The notes beneath the pieces were generated by a model, which saw only the letters and a list, made by a program, of their open reading frames with translations, made no database searches and had not been told where the DNA came from. From contig NZ_VTAV01000015.1 of NCBI RefSeq assembly GCF_008180195.1, positions 60,702 through 124,701 of the forward strand: DNA of 64,000 nt, in the 5' to 3' direction. How positions within the stretch are numbered: the stretch's first letter is position 1; each line of letters begins with the position of its first letter. Position numbers and translations under genes: made by a program. Of the stretch, positions 54,099 to 63,924 are shown piece after piece. Source of the DNA: Sphingobacterium phlebotomi. GTDB taxonomy: Bacteria > Bacteroidota > Bacteroidia > Sphingobacteriales > Sphingobacteriaceae.

Positions 54099-55124
54099 AT
54101 GAGAACGTTTAATATAATGGCATGTATTGCTGTACTTTTTGGATTACTGGGTGTATCCTGCAGCAAAGATGAAACCAAACTGGTGGCGGTGCCGGGTAAT
54201 GGTGCTTCGTTACAGGCTTCGGTATCTTCGGTGGTACTTACGAGAGAGAATGCGGATCAGGAAGCATTAGCAATACAATGGGAACCTGCTGATTTTGGAT
54301 TTAATGCCGCTGTTAGCAATGCGCTACAAATTGGATTGAAAGGACAGAATTTTGAAGGTGCGAAAGAGATCGCTTTTTCAGCTGGTGATGATCGTTACAG
54401 TTTTAATACGCTTGAACTCAATGCATTGTTGCTCGCTATGGAGTTGCCTGTAGACGTAGCGACAGATCTGGAACTGCGGTTAAAGTCTAGTATCTCCACG
54501 TCGTTTACGCCTCTCTATTCCAATACGTTGCCTTTGGTGGTTACACCTTATGCAGCCATCAGCTATCTCTATGTGCCGGGGGCCTACCAAAAGGCTATCC
54601 CGCCAGGAGCCGAATGGGCGGTCGAAACGGCCGAAAGTTTGATCTCGCCAACGAGTAATGGCATCTACACGGGTATTATTTATTTTCCAGAAGCGGATTC
54701 GGAGTTTAAGGTGACACCCGCGCGCAGTTGGGATGCATCTTATGGTGATGATGGTGCCGGAAGAATAGCATTAACAGCGTCGGGAAATATCAAGGCACCT
54801 CGAGCGGGAAATCTGGAGCTTACGGTAAATACCAATGAAAATACGATTTCTTTTAAGGATCATAGTTGGGGAATTGTCGGCGACGCAGCTGTTAGTTGGG
54901 ATGACGATACGGATATGCGTTACGAAAACAGTACGCAGCTGTGGAAGATAACCGTAGCACTGACGGCTGGCGAGATGAAATTCCGGAAAAACCACGATTG
55001 GGGTACAAGCTACGGTGGTGCGAACGGTACGTTAAATAATGATAATATCATTATAACAGCAGCAGGTACATATGACATTACTTTAGACCTCGTCAACTTG
55101 ACATACACCCTAGTGAAGAAATAA
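54099..55124 (+). CDS. SusE/SusF-type starch-binding outer-membrane lipoprotein
   Basis: This 341-residue lipoprotein (lipobox GVSC, Cys21) has an N-terminal immunoglobulin-like SusE domain (about 35-150: SVVLTRENADQEALAIQWEPADFGFNA) and then two starch-binding modules: about 150-245 (AISYLYVPGAYQ, NGIYTGIIYFPEADSEFKVTPARSWDASYG) and about 250-341 (WGIVGDAAVSWDDDTDMRYENSTQLWKITVALTAGEMKFRKNHDWGTSYGG). The last pattern, with its Trp and Lys/Arg residues, is the hallmark of SusE/SusF glycan-binding domains. It holds starch at the surface and has no enzymatic motif. Fourth gene of the operon. Confidence 0.92.
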   Translation: MRTFNIMACIAVLFGLLGVSCSKDETKLVAVPGNGASLQASVSSVVLTRENADQEALAIQWEPADFGFNAAVSNALQIGLKGQNFEGAKEIAFSAGDDRYSFNTLELNALLLAMELPVDVATDLELRLKSSISTSFTPLYSNTLPLVVTPYAAISYLYVPGAYQKAIPPGAEWAVETAESLISPTSNGIYTGIIYFPEADSEFKVTPARSWDASYGDDGAGRIALTASGNIKAPRAGNLELTVNTNENTISFKDHSWGIVGDAAVSWDDDTDMRYENSTQLWKITVALTAGEMKFRKNHDWGTSYGGANGTLNNDNIIITAAGTYDITLDLVNLTYTLVKK

Positions 55125-55155
55125 TAGGTAATTATATAAATAAATAATAATAATA

Positions 55156-56997
55156 ATGAACAACATCAAGATAGCGATCACTCTATTATGCTCGATGTTA
55201 TGGGTTGCCTTTGCACAAGGGCAATCCATACAACGGGCGGAACCCCTGCATTGGTGGGTTGGTATGCATAACCCGGAACTGCAAATCGTGTTATACGGTT
55301 CGGATATCGGAGATTGTGAAGTGAAATTGCCGAAGGCCGGCATGCAGTTAAAAAAGGTTCAGCAGGTAGAAAATTCGAATTACCTTTTTCTGGATGTCGA
55401 AATTCTGGGGAATGCGCAAGCAGGAACTTATCCCATTGAGCTGTACAAAAAAGGTAAGAAAGTGTTAACCCGAGATTATGTATTAAAAGATCGGGACAAA
55501 AACTTGGTTAAGGCACAAGGTGTCAATGCGGCTGATCTTATTTATTTGATCATGCCTGATCGGTTTGCCAACGGCGATCCTAGTAATGATTCGGTAAAAG
55601 GTTTGCGTGAAACTGCGGTGAACCGGGACTCGATGTATTACCGACACGGTGGTGATCTTCAGGGAATTATCAACAACTTGGATTACCTGGAGGATTTAGG
55701 GGTTACCGCTCTTTGGATGACACCTGTCTTGACCAACGATATGCCACAGGCTTCTTACCATGGCTATGCCAATACAGAAAACTATGAAATTGATCCGCGT
55801 TTTGGGACGGTGGATACTTACCGTGAGCTCGGAAAGGAACTCCATAAGCGTGATATGAAATTGGTACACGATGTGGTACCCAACCATGTGGGGCTTCATC
55901 ATTGGACGGTGATCGATCGTCCGTCTTCTGATTGGCTACATGAATGGGATACGTTTACACAGACGACCTATAAAGATCAGACGATGTTTGACCCGTATGG
56001 AACGCAGGCAGACAAGGATCTGATGGAAAAAGGATGGTTTGTACGAACGATGCCGGATCTAAACCACCAAAATGAAAAGATGCAGAAGTATATTACGCAA
56101 AGCCATATTTGGTGGATTGAAGAGGCTGGCGTTGATGGGTTTCGAATCGATACGTATCCCTACAATGATTTGGCTTTTATGGGACAGTGGACGGATGCGA
56201 TCCGCTCGGAATATCCCAACTTCTCTTTTTTTGGGGAAACATGGGTAAGCTCTGTCCCTAACCAAGCGTATTTCTTAGGTGGGAAAAAGGTAGGGCAAGA
56301 TGTGGACACGAACTTGGAGGGGGTAACGGATTTCCAATTAACATACGCAATAGGTGATGCACTTAACTTGGAAAAAGATGGGGCAAATAGATTGTATAGT
56401 ACCCTAAGTGGCGATTACTTATATCCAAATCCGTTGGCGAATGTGATTTTCTTGGACAATCACGATAAAGATCGCTTCTTTTCTACGGTAGGAGAAGATC
56501 TGGAAAAATATAAAAGTGCGTTTAGCTGGTTATTGACCTATCGTGGTATTCCACAGATGTATTATGGTGCAGAAATATTAATGAAAAACTTCAGTAGACC
56601 GGATGGCTTAGTGCGGGATGATTTTAAGGGTGGTTTTCCGGGTGATGAAGTGAATAAGTTTACTGCTGAGGGGCGTACGGAATCCGAAAATGATATGTTT
56701 AACCATGTACGCACATTGGCGCAATACAGAAAGCAGACCGCTGCACTACAGGATGGCAAACTGTTGCATTATGTGCCGCAAAATGATGTATATGTATATT
56801 TCCGTTATAACGAAAAGCAAAAAGTAATGGTGGTTATGAACTGTAATGATGAACAACAGGATGTAGCCTTAGCTCGTTTTGACGAAGGCATCGGACAGTC
56901 GCGGCAGATGAGGAATATTTTAACAGATGAATCATTAGACTTACCGGAAAGCATAGCGCTAAAAAGCAAACAAACATTAGTATTTGAACTAAAATAA
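55156..56997 (+). CDS. GH13 neopullulanase/cyclomaltodextrinase (SusA-like), periplasmic
   Basis: This 613-residue hydrolase has a cleavable signal peptide (VAFAQGQ) and no lipobox, so it should act in the periplasm on imported maltodextrins. An N-terminal cyclomaltodextrinase-type sandwich (about 25-115: LHWWVGMHNPELQIVLYG) precedes the catalytic barrel: DVVPNHVG, nucleophile Asp332 in VDGFRIDTYPY, acid/base Glu361 in FFGETWV, stabiliser Asp437 in LDNHDKDRF. A C-terminal all-beta domain follows. Length and order match SusA of Bacteroides. The next gene starts 3 bases after its stop. Confidence 0.95.
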   Translation: MNNIKIAITLLCSMLWVAFAQGQSIQRAEPLHWWVGMHNPELQIVLYGSDIGDCEVKLPKAGMQLKKVQQVENSNYLFLDVEILGNAQAGTYPIELYKKGKKVLTRDYVLKDRDKNLVKAQGVNAADLIYLIMPDRFANGDPSNDSVKGLRETAVNRDSMYYRHGGDLQGIINNLDYLEDLGVTALWMTPVLTNDMPQASYHGYANTENYEIDPRFGTVDTYRELGKELHKRDMKLVHDVVPNHVGLHHWTVIDRPSSDWLHEWDTFTQTTYKDQTMFDPYGTQADKDLMEKGWFVRTMPDLNHQNEKMQKYITQSHIWWIEEAGVDGFRIDTYPYNDLAFMGQWTDAIRSEYPNFSFFGETWVSSVPNQAYFLGGKKVGQDVDTNLEGVTDFQLTYAIGDALNLEKDGANRLYSTLSGDYLYPNPLANVIFLDNHDKDRFFSTVGEDLEKYKSAFSWLLTYRGIPQMYYGAEILMKNFSRPDGLVRDDFKGGFPGDEVNKFTAEGRTESENDMFNHVRTLAQYRKQTAALQDGKLLHYVPQNDVYVYFRYNEKQKVMVVMNCNDEQQDVALARFDEGIGQSRQMRNILTDESLDLPESIALKSKQTLVFELK

Positions 56998-57000
56998 CGA

Positions 57001-57660
57001 ATGAACGCGAGGAGAATAATAGACGACGCAACCACCATAATATTTGATTTAGATGGGGTGCTGGTGGACACCGCTGTATTTCATTATCAAGCCTGGAAGC
57101 GTTTGGCAAAACAGTTTGACTTTGATTTCACAGAAGCGGAAAATGAGCAATTAAAAGGTGTGAGCCGTGTGGATTCGTTGAATCTGATCTTAAAATGGGC
57201 AAATAAGGAAGTACCGGCCGAAGAAAAAGAACAACTGGCAACGTTAAAAAACACCTGGTATTTGGAATTAGTGGAGAACATGAAAGACGGCGATGTGCTT
57301 CCCGGCACGACGGAACTGCTCATCTATTTAAAAACTGCCCGAAAAAATATAGCATTAGGTTCGGCGAGTAAAAATGCTGTTCGAATCCTAGAGAAAACTG
57401 GTATCCTGCACTATTTTGATGCTATTATAGATGGGAATGCGGTGCTTCATTCCAAACCCGACCCCGAAGTCTTTTTGAAAGCGGCAGCGTCCGTAGGTAC
57501 AGCACCTACTGCCTGTGTGGTGCTCGAAGATGCACAGGCAGGTATTGAAGCCGCAAGAGCAGCCAGCATGCGGGTAATAGCAGTAGACGCGTCACGTGCA
57601 TTGGCAAACTACGATGCACGCGTCGATAATTTGTCGGAAATACGGTTAAGTGAATATTAA
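57001..57660 (+). CDS. pgmB: Beta-phosphoglucomutase
   Basis: This 219-residue HAD-superfamily enzyme converts beta-glucose 1-phosphate to glucose 6-phosphate. HAD motif I IFDLDGVLVDT has nucleophile Asp16 and acid/base Asp18; motif II is LGSASKNA, motif III Lys is in HSKPDPEVF, and motif IV is VVLEDAQAGIEAA. The cap between motif I and II has the GVSRVDSLN segment typical of beta-phosphoglucomutases. It sits between the GH13 and maltose phosphorylase genes, which supply its substrate, so the assignment is firm. Confidence 0.95.
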   Translation: MNARRIIDDATTIIFDLDGVLVDTAVFHYQAWKRLAKQFDFDFTEAENEQLKGVSRVDSLNLILKWANKEVPAEEKEQLATLKNTWYLELVENMKDGDVLPGTTELLIYLKTARKNIALGSASKNAVRILEKTGILHYFDAIIDGNAVLHSKPDPEVFLKAAASVGTAPTACVVLEDAQAGIEAARAASMRVIAVDASRALANYDARVDNLSEIRLSEY

Positions 57661-57668
57661 CAGAGAAC

Positions 57669-59957
57669 ATGAAGAATTATATCATACACAATCCTTGGCA
57701 TATTATTGAAGATCAATTTAGACCAGAACACAATGAATTTTCGGAAAGTATATTTTCCATTGGCAATGGAAGGATGGGACAACGGGCGAATTTCGAAGAA
57801 ACATACACTGGAAAAACGATGCAGGGCTCTTATCTTGCTGGCATTTATTATCCCGATAAAACAAGAGTAGGCTGGTGGAAAAATGGTTATCCTGACTATT
57901 TTGCGAAAGTCATCAATGCCGTGCAGTGGATTGGATTAGATATTCAAATCGACGGTGTACTCTTAGATTTAGCACAATGCGAAATCTCAGCTTTCGAACG
58001 CCGTTTAGATATGAAAGCTGGTGTACTCTATCGTACGTTTATGGCAAAGATGCCAAATGGTGTTGTCGTGGAAGTGACAGCTAAACGGATGTATCACCTG
58101 TTTCAATCGGATACCGCATCCTTGCAATATACGCTACGTATCGTCAATACAGATGCAGCAGTATCTGTCGGCTCTTATTTAAATGGTGACGTCGTCAACC
58201 GGGACAGCAATTACGATGAGCGTTTTTGGATACCTATTGCGGAAGACATTCAAGATGATCTCGTGTTGGTAACAGAAACCAAAAAAACACAATTCCGCGT
58301 AGAGGCGCGTTTGCGAAATGTTTTTTATGTTGGCGGTGCAGTACAACCATCAGGAAATAGAAGAAAGGAAACACTTTATGTAGGCGAGGAGCTGCATACA
58401 CGTTTGAAAGCTGGAGAATCCATCCGCATGGAGAAATATATAGCGATAGTCAGTTCACTCAATCATCCTTTGGATAAGCTAACGGAGGCTGCAAAATTTA
58501 GCCTGGAAAAGATAACTTCTACAAGTTATGACGAATTGCTGCAAAGGCAGGCCGACGCCTGGGCACGTATCTGGGAAGAGAGTGATATACAAATCGAGGG
58601 CGATATCGCTGCGCAACAAGCTATCCGGTTTAATATTTTTCAGTTAAACCAAACGTATACGGGTGAAGATGCCAGACTGAACATCGGACCGAAAGGTTTT
58701 ACTGGAGAGAAATATGGTGGGGTGACTTATTGGGATACAGAAGCATACTGTTTACCTTTCTACTTAGCAACACAGCAACCTAGGATAGCACGTAACCTGT
58801 TGCTCTACCGTTATCAGCATTTAGAAAAAGCCATAGAAAATGCGCGTAAATTGGGTTTTAGCAATGGCGCGGCATTATATCCGATGGTCACTATCAATGG
58901 GGAAGAATGCCACAATGAATGGGAAATTACATTCGAAGAAATACACCGGAACGGTGCTATTGCCTTTGCTATTTACAACTATGTCCGTTATACAGACGAC
59001 AGCGAATATCTCGCTACCCACGGTTTGGAAGTGTTGATCGGAATTAGCCGTTTTTGGGCACAACGTGTCAATTGGAGCGAGCAGAAACAGCAATATGTGA
59101 TGTTGGGTGTAACCGGACCGAATGAATACGAGAATAATGTAAACAACAACTGGTATACGAACAGAATCGCCACGTGGTGCTTACGTTATACATTGGACGT
59201 CATCGCTCAGGAGCAAGCACAACAGCAGGATCGTTTGTATGATTTGCTGTCTAGGTTACAATTTAAAGAAAAGGAAAGTGCTTTATGGCAACATATTGTA
59301 GACAATATGTGTTTTCCAGAAGACAACGAACGAGGTGTATTTTTGCAGCAAGATGGTTTCTTGGATAAGGAGTTGATTCCGGTTGCAGATCTTCCAACAG
59401 AAGTACGTCCTTTAAATCAACATTGGAGCTGGGATAGGATATTACGCTCTTGTTATATCAAACAAGCAGACGTGTTGCAAGGCCTATATTTCTTTGAGGA
59501 TGAGTTTGATGAGAACACCATTCGTCGGAATTATGATTTTTACGAACCGTTAACGGTACACGAGAGTTCGCTTTCACCTTGTGTACATGCTATTATCGCT
59601 GCTAAATTGGGTAAAGAAGATAAGGCATACGAATTCTATCTTCGCACAGCACGGTTAGACTTAGACGATTATAACAACGATACCGAGGATGGATTGCATG
59701 TTACTTCTATGGCGGGTACGTGGCTTGCTATTGTGGAAGGTTTTGCCGGCATGCGTGTACGTAATGGTCAATTACACTTCCAAACCTTTATCCCTAAAAA
59801 TTGGCAAAGCTATGCTTTTCATGTGCAGTACAGAGGGGCGAAATTGTTTATTCGGGTGAATCAGGACGATGTTGAGATTAAAAACCTGTCAAATACTAAA
59901 ATTAGTATTATATTTAACGGAGAACAGCTTTTGGTTGAACCTGAATTGAACTCTTAA
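57669..59957 (+). CDS. GH65 maltose phosphorylase
   Basis: This 762-residue cytoplasmic enzyme splits maltose with phosphate into beta-glucose 1-phosphate and glucose. It has the GH65 three-part layout: N-terminal super-sandwich (1-270), linker, (alpha/alpha)6 barrel (about 320-690: KYGGVTYWDTEAYCLPFYLA, GVTGPNEYENNVNNNWYTN, with Glu486 at the expected general-acid place) and a short C-terminal beta domain. HESSLSPCVHAI and TEDGLHVTSMAGTW are typical of the maltose and trehalose branch. Maltose is favoured by the operon; kojibiose or trehalose cannot be excluded by sequence. It follows pgmB after 8 bases. Confidence 0.94.
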   Translation: MKNYIIHNPWHIIEDQFRPEHNEFSESIFSIGNGRMGQRANFEETYTGKTMQGSYLAGIYYPDKTRVGWWKNGYPDYFAKVINAVQWIGLDIQIDGVLLDLAQCEISAFERRLDMKAGVLYRTFMAKMPNGVVVEVTAKRMYHLFQSDTASLQYTLRIVNTDAAVSVGSYLNGDVVNRDSNYDERFWIPIAEDIQDDLVLVTETKKTQFRVEARLRNVFYVGGAVQPSGNRRKETLYVGEELHTRLKAGESIRMEKYIAIVSSLNHPLDKLTEAAKFSLEKITSTSYDELLQRQADAWARIWEESDIQIEGDIAAQQAIRFNIFQLNQTYTGEDARLNIGPKGFTGEKYGGVTYWDTEAYCLPFYLATQQPRIARNLLLYRYQHLEKAIENARKLGFSNGAALYPMVTINGEECHNEWEITFEEIHRNGAIAFAIYNYVRYTDDSEYLATHGLEVLIGISRFWAQRVNWSEQKQQYVMLGVTGPNEYENNVNNNWYTNRIATWCLRYTLDVIAQEQAQQQDRLYDLLSRLQFKEKESALWQHIVDNMCFPEDNERGVFLQQDGFLDKELIPVADLPTEVRPLNQHWSWDRILRSCYIKQADVLQGLYFFEDEFDENTIRRNYDFYEPLTVHESSLSPCVHAIIAAKLGKEDKAYEFYLRTARLDLDDYNNDTEDGLHVTSMAGTWLAIVEGFAGMRVRNGQLHFQTFIPKNWQSYAFHVQYRGAKLFIRVNQDDVEIKNLSNTKISIIFNGEQLLVEPELNS

Positions 59958-59966
59958 AGTTTACAC

Positions 59967-61307
59967 ATGAACAACATACGCGTTAAACCCAACCTGTCTG
60001 TAATGCAGATTATCAATATGAGCATGGGCTTTTTGGGTATCCAAATGGGGTTTGCCCTGCAAAATGGCAATGCCTCCCGTATTCTCCAGACATTCGGCGC
60101 AGATGTCGAGCATTTATCCTTATTTTGGCTTGCTGCGCCGATTACAGGGATGATTGTACAACCGATTATTGGGCACTATAGTGACCGTACGTGGACAAAG
60201 ATGGGACGTAGGCGGCCATTCTTTTTGGTTGGTGCCCTCTTAACAGCAATTGCATTGGTATTCATGCCTAATATAGCCCTGTTTACCGCAGTACTACCAC
60301 CCTTATTAATCGGTGCAGGCATGCTGATGCTGATGGACGCTTCCATCAACGTGACGATGGAGCCGTTTCGCGCACTTATAGGGGATAATCTCCCCAGTGC
60401 CCAACGAAGTCTGGGATTTTCGGTGCAGACCGTTTTAATAGGTGTGGGGGCTGTGATAGGCTCCTGGCTGCCTTATGTGTTTGCGGAATATCTGCATATT
60501 CCTGCAGATGGGGGAGATGGTATCGTTCCTCAAAATGTGATTTATTCTTTTTATTTTGGCGCATTCGTATTGATTGCTACGATTTTATGGACCGTTTTCA
60601 CCACGAAGGAATATTCGCCAAAAGAACTAGAATCCTTTGAAGGAGAGAAAGAGACGGAAGCGGAGGTTAAATCTGCAACTAACCACAATTTAGGTGCTAT
60701 TTTTCAAGATTTTAAACGAATGCCCCCAACGATGAAAAAGCTTGGCTGGGTACAGTTTTTCTCTTGGTTTGCACTTTTTATGATGTGGGTATACATGACG
60801 CCTGCTATTGCGGAACATGTATTTTATAAGATGGATGGAGAGCGCAATCGTCTGTATGCGGAAGCCGGCAACTGGGTGGGTGTACTTTTTGGTGTATACA
60901 ACGGTATATCCGCCATATACGCTATTTTCCTACCGCGTCTGGCGAATCGATTTGGACGAACGAAAGTCCATGCTTTTGGATTAGTAATAGGGGGTATCTC
61001 CTTGATCTCCATACTCTTTATTTCCTCGCCGAATATCTTGTTGTTAACGATGTTGGGGATCGGTATAGCTTGGGGAAGTATTCTCTCCATGCCTTATGCT
61101 ATTCTAAGCGACAGTCTACCTGCCCGGAAGATGGGCGTATATATGGGGATTTTTAATTTCTTTATCACCTTTCCACAAATTGTATGTGGTTTTTTCGGAG
61201 GTATGATTATTAAATATGCTTTTGGTAGTCAGCCGATATACGGGATTATGCTAGGAGGAGTGTTTATGTTGTTAGGTGCTATTTCCGTATGGCGGATTAA
61301 AGAATAA
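59967..61307 (+). CDS. MFS transporter, probable maltose importer
   Basis: This 446-residue inner-membrane protein has about twelve helices and belongs to the SLC45/GPH-like sugar transporter branch: MGFLGIQMGFALQNGNASRILQTFGADVEHL in the first helix region, PIIGHYSDRTWTKMGRRRPFFL in the helix 2-3 loop, MDASINVTMEPFRALIGDNLP, and WGSILSMPYAILSDSLP near the end. Last gene of the starch operon and 9 bases after the GH65 gene; it would carry maltose to the cytoplasmic phosphorylase. Similar MFS-GH65-pgmB sets occur in other Bacteroidota starch loci. Confidence 0.92.
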   Translation: MNNIRVKPNLSVMQIINMSMGFLGIQMGFALQNGNASRILQTFGADVEHLSLFWLAAPITGMIVQPIIGHYSDRTWTKMGRRRPFFLVGALLTAIALVFMPNIALFTAVLPPLLIGAGMLMLMDASINVTMEPFRALIGDNLPSAQRSLGFSVQTVLIGVGAVIGSWLPYVFAEYLHIPADGGDGIVPQNVIYSFYFGAFVLIATILWTVFTTKEYSPKELESFEGEKETEAEVKSATNHNLGAIFQDFKRMPPTMKKLGWVQFFSWFALFMMWVYMTPAIAEHVFYKMDGERNRLYAEAGNWVGVLFGVYNGISAIYAIFLPRLANRFGRTKVHAFGLVIGGISLISILFISSPNILLLTMLGIGIAWGSILSMPYAILSDSLPARKMGVYMGIFNFFITFPQIVCGFFGGMIIKYAFGSQPIYGIMLGGVFMLLGAISVWRIKE

Positions 61308-61334
61308 AAAACGGGGATTATTGACCCCCGTTTT
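61308..61334. terminator. Bidirectional terminator between the starch operon and clpB
   Basis: AAAACGGGG (61308-61316) pairs perfectly with CCCCGTTTT (61326-61334) across a 9-base loop, giving a GC core with T runs on both strands. The stop codon of clpB (61318-61320) is in the loop and the last clpB codons are in the right arm. Confidence 0.85.
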
Positions 61335-63924
61335 CCTTATTCATAAACACAAACTTACCGTCGAATACATCCAGCTGGATAACAGCATCTCGAGATATCT
61401 TACCCGAGAGAATCTCTTTAGAAAGCTCATTAAGAACCCGTTTTTGGATGACACGTTTTAACGGTCTTGCTCCGTATACTGGATCATAACCTAACTGGCC
61501 TAGCCAATCCAAAGCATCGTCACTCGCGGATAAGAATATATTTTGTTCGGCAAGTTGCTTCTGTATCCCCTGAAATTGCATACGTACAATATCACCGATC
61601 TCGTCTCTACTCAGCGGCGTAAACATAATCACTTCATCAATACGGTTCAGAAACTCCGGTCTGATGGATTTTTGTAGCAGGTCAAACACTTCATCCTTCG
61701 TTTTTGCAATTACCTCATCGCGGTTTCCATCATCCAATTTGGAAAAATTCTCCTGAATAATGTGTGATCCGGTGTTGGATGTCATGATGATAATCGTATT
61801 TTTAAAGTTGACCACACGACCTTTGTTGTCTGTCAAGTGTCCATCATCCAATACCTGGAGCAAAATATTGAATACATCTGGATGAGCTTTCTCGATCTCG
61901 TCCAACAGTACGACAGAGTAGGGTCTACGACGTACGGCTTCCGTTAACTGACCGCCTTCTTCGTAACCAACGTAGCCGGGAGGCGCTCCGATTAATCTGG
62001 ATACAGCATGGCGCTCTTGATATTCTGACATATCTATCCGTACCATGGCCTGTTCATCGTTAAATAAAAACTCGGCTAATGCTTTAGCCAGCTCTGTTTT
62101 ACCTACGCCGGTGGTACCGAGAAAGATGAAAGAACCGATAGGGCGCTTCGCATCGCTCAACCCTGCTCGGGAACGACGGATAGCATCGGCAATCGCTTCA
62201 ATGGCCTCATCTTGTCCTGCAACGCGCTTATGCAACTCCTCCTCTAGGTTAAGCAATTTCTCCCGTTCAGACTGTACCATCTTGTTTACCGGAATGCCGG
62301 TCCAACGGGAGACGACGTCTGCAATATCCTCCGAAGTAACTTCCTCCTTGAGCATACGGCTGTCTTGCTGTTTTTCCGCAAGCTCGGCTTTCAGTTTTTC
62401 AACCTTATCCTGTGCTTCTTTGATTTTTCCATACCGCAATTCTGCGACCTTACCATAGTCGCCTGCACGCTCTGCTTGATCTGCTTCAAGCTTATAATCT
62501 TCGATATACTGGATTTCCTGATTGACTTGATCGACCAGACCTTTCTCGGATTGCCAAGCTGCTTTTAACGAATCCCGTTCGTTGGAAAGATTGGCGATGG
62601 CTTCAGAAAGTTCTTTTACTTTCTTCTCGTCGTTCTCGCGCTTAATCGCCTCCCGTTCAATTTCCAGTTGCATGATGCGTCTTTCCAATTCATCAACAGC
62701 TTCGGGTACGGAGTCCATCTCCAACCGTAGTTTAGAGGCAGCTTCGTCTATTAAATCAATCGCCTTATCGGGTAGGAATCTATCGGTAATATAGCGTTGT
62801 GATAATTCTACGGCCGCGATAATCGATTCATCCAAAATACGCACCTTATGATGTGTTTCATATCGCTCCTTTAAACCACGGAGGATAGAAATAGCATCCT
62901 GCGTATCTGGCTCGTCGACCATAACTTTCTGGAATCGACGTTCTAAAGCTTTATCTTTTTCAAAATATTTTTGATATTCGTTCAAGGTTGTCGCGCCAAT
63001 GGCTCGAAGCTCACCACGTGCTAAAGCAGGTTTTAGGATATTTGCCGCATCCATAGCGCCTTCACCACCGCCAGCACCGACCAACGTGTGAATTTCATCG
63101 ATGAAGAGGATAATCTCACCGGCACTGTCCGACACTTCTTTTACCACCGCTTTCAAACGTTCTTCAAACTCACCTTTGTATTTCGCACCGGCGATAAGCG
63201 CCCCCATATCCAGCGAGTATACCGTTTTGGATTTTAGATTCTCTGGCGCATCGCCTTTGATAATGCGGTGTGCTATACCTTCGGCAATGGCAGTTTTACC
63301 CACGCCCGGCTCACCAACCAAGATCGGATTGTTCTTCGTACGACGCGATAAAATCTGCATGACACGACGAATCTCCTCGTCACGGCCGATAACAGGGTCC
63401 AACTTTCCGGATTCGGCGAACTCGTTAAGATTACGGGCATATTTGCCGAGGGCATTGTATGTCGCCTCTGCGTTTTGGTCGGTAACGCGATTGCTTCCTC
63501 GAAGTTCTTTGATAGCCAGTTTGAGATCTTTCTCGTTTACACCTTGGTCTTTCAACAAGGAAGCTGTCTTGTCACTTGATGAAAGAAGACCTAGGAGAAT
63601 ATGCTCAATAGAAACAAATTCGTCGTTGAACTCTTTTAAATAACTTTGCGCCTTTTGCAAAACGGACGAAGATGTGTTACTGAGATATACATTGCTGCCA
63701 CTTACTTTAGGAAGAGACGTGATTTGTTTATCGACCTCCGTCTCCAGATAGCTGATATTTACATTTAGCTTCTTTAATAAATGCCCGATAACGTGTTCAT
63801 CCACTGTAAGCAATGCTTTCAGTATATGTGCGGGTTCAATCGCTTGTTGCTGATTACCCATCGCAATTTCCGAAGCTTTTTGTATAGCTTCTTGTGCTTT
63901 GATTGTATAATTGTTAAAATTCAT
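61318..63924 (-). CDS. clpB: ATP-dependent disaggregase ClpB
   Basis: This 868-residue AAA+ protein disentangles aggregated proteins with DnaK. It has the N-terminal Clp repeats (1-145), first ATPase module with Walker A GEPGVGKT and Walker B IILFIDEIH, the long coiled-coil middle domain (about 410-530), which marks ClpB rather than ClpA or ClpC, and the second ATPase module with Walker A GTTGVGKT and Walker B VVLLDEIEK, then ARPLKRVIQKRV (sensor 2). Length fits the family. Convergent with the starch operon. The 76 bases to the right edge show nothing further, and no heat-shock promoter could be recognised. Confidence 0.97.
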   Translation of the reverse strand: MNFNNYTIKAQEAIQKASEIAMGNQQQAIEPAHILKALLTVDEHVIGHLLKKLNVNISYLETEVDKQITSLPKVSGSNVYLSNTSSSVLQKAQSYLKEFNDEFVSIEHILLGLLSSSDKTASLLKDQGVNEKDLKLAIKELRGSNRVTDQNAEATYNALGKYARNLNEFAESGKLDPVIGRDEEIRRVMQILSRRTKNNPILVGEPGVGKTAIAEGIAHRIIKGDAPENLKSKTVYSLDMGALIAGAKYKGEFEERLKAVVKEVSDSAGEIILFIDEIHTLVGAGGGEGAMDAANILKPALARGELRAIGATTLNEYQKYFEKDKALERRFQKVMVDEPDTQDAISILRGLKERYETHHKVRILDESIIAAVELSQRYITDRFLPDKAIDLIDEAASKLRLEMDSVPEAVDELERRIMQLEIEREAIKRENDEKKVKELSEAIANLSNERDSLKAAWQSEKGLVDQVNQEIQYIEDYKLEADQAERAGDYGKVAELRYGKIKEAQDKVEKLKAELAEKQQDSRMLKEEVTSEDIADVVSRWTGIPVNKMVQSEREKLLNLEEELHKRVAGQDEAIEAIADAIRRSRAGLSDAKRPIGSFIFLGTTGVGKTELAKALAEFLFNDEQAMVRIDMSEYQERHAVSRLIGAPPGYVGYEEGGQLTEAVRRRPYSVVLLDEIEKAHPDVFNILLQVLDDGHLTDNKGRVVNFKNTIIIMTSNTGSHIIQENFSKLDDGNRDEVIAKTKDEVFDLLQKSIRPEFLNRIDEVIMFTPLSRDEIGDIVRMQFQGIQKQLAEQNIFLSASDDALDWLGQLGYDPVYGARPLKRVIQKRVLNELSKEILSGKISRDAVIQLDVFDGKFVFMNKENGGQ

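Noticed and set aside
63101..63643. Long open frame on the plus strand (about 180 codons) inside clpB
   Set aside because: It is the antisense shadow of a highly conserved clpB region, with Ser/Arg-rich composition and no recognisable domain.
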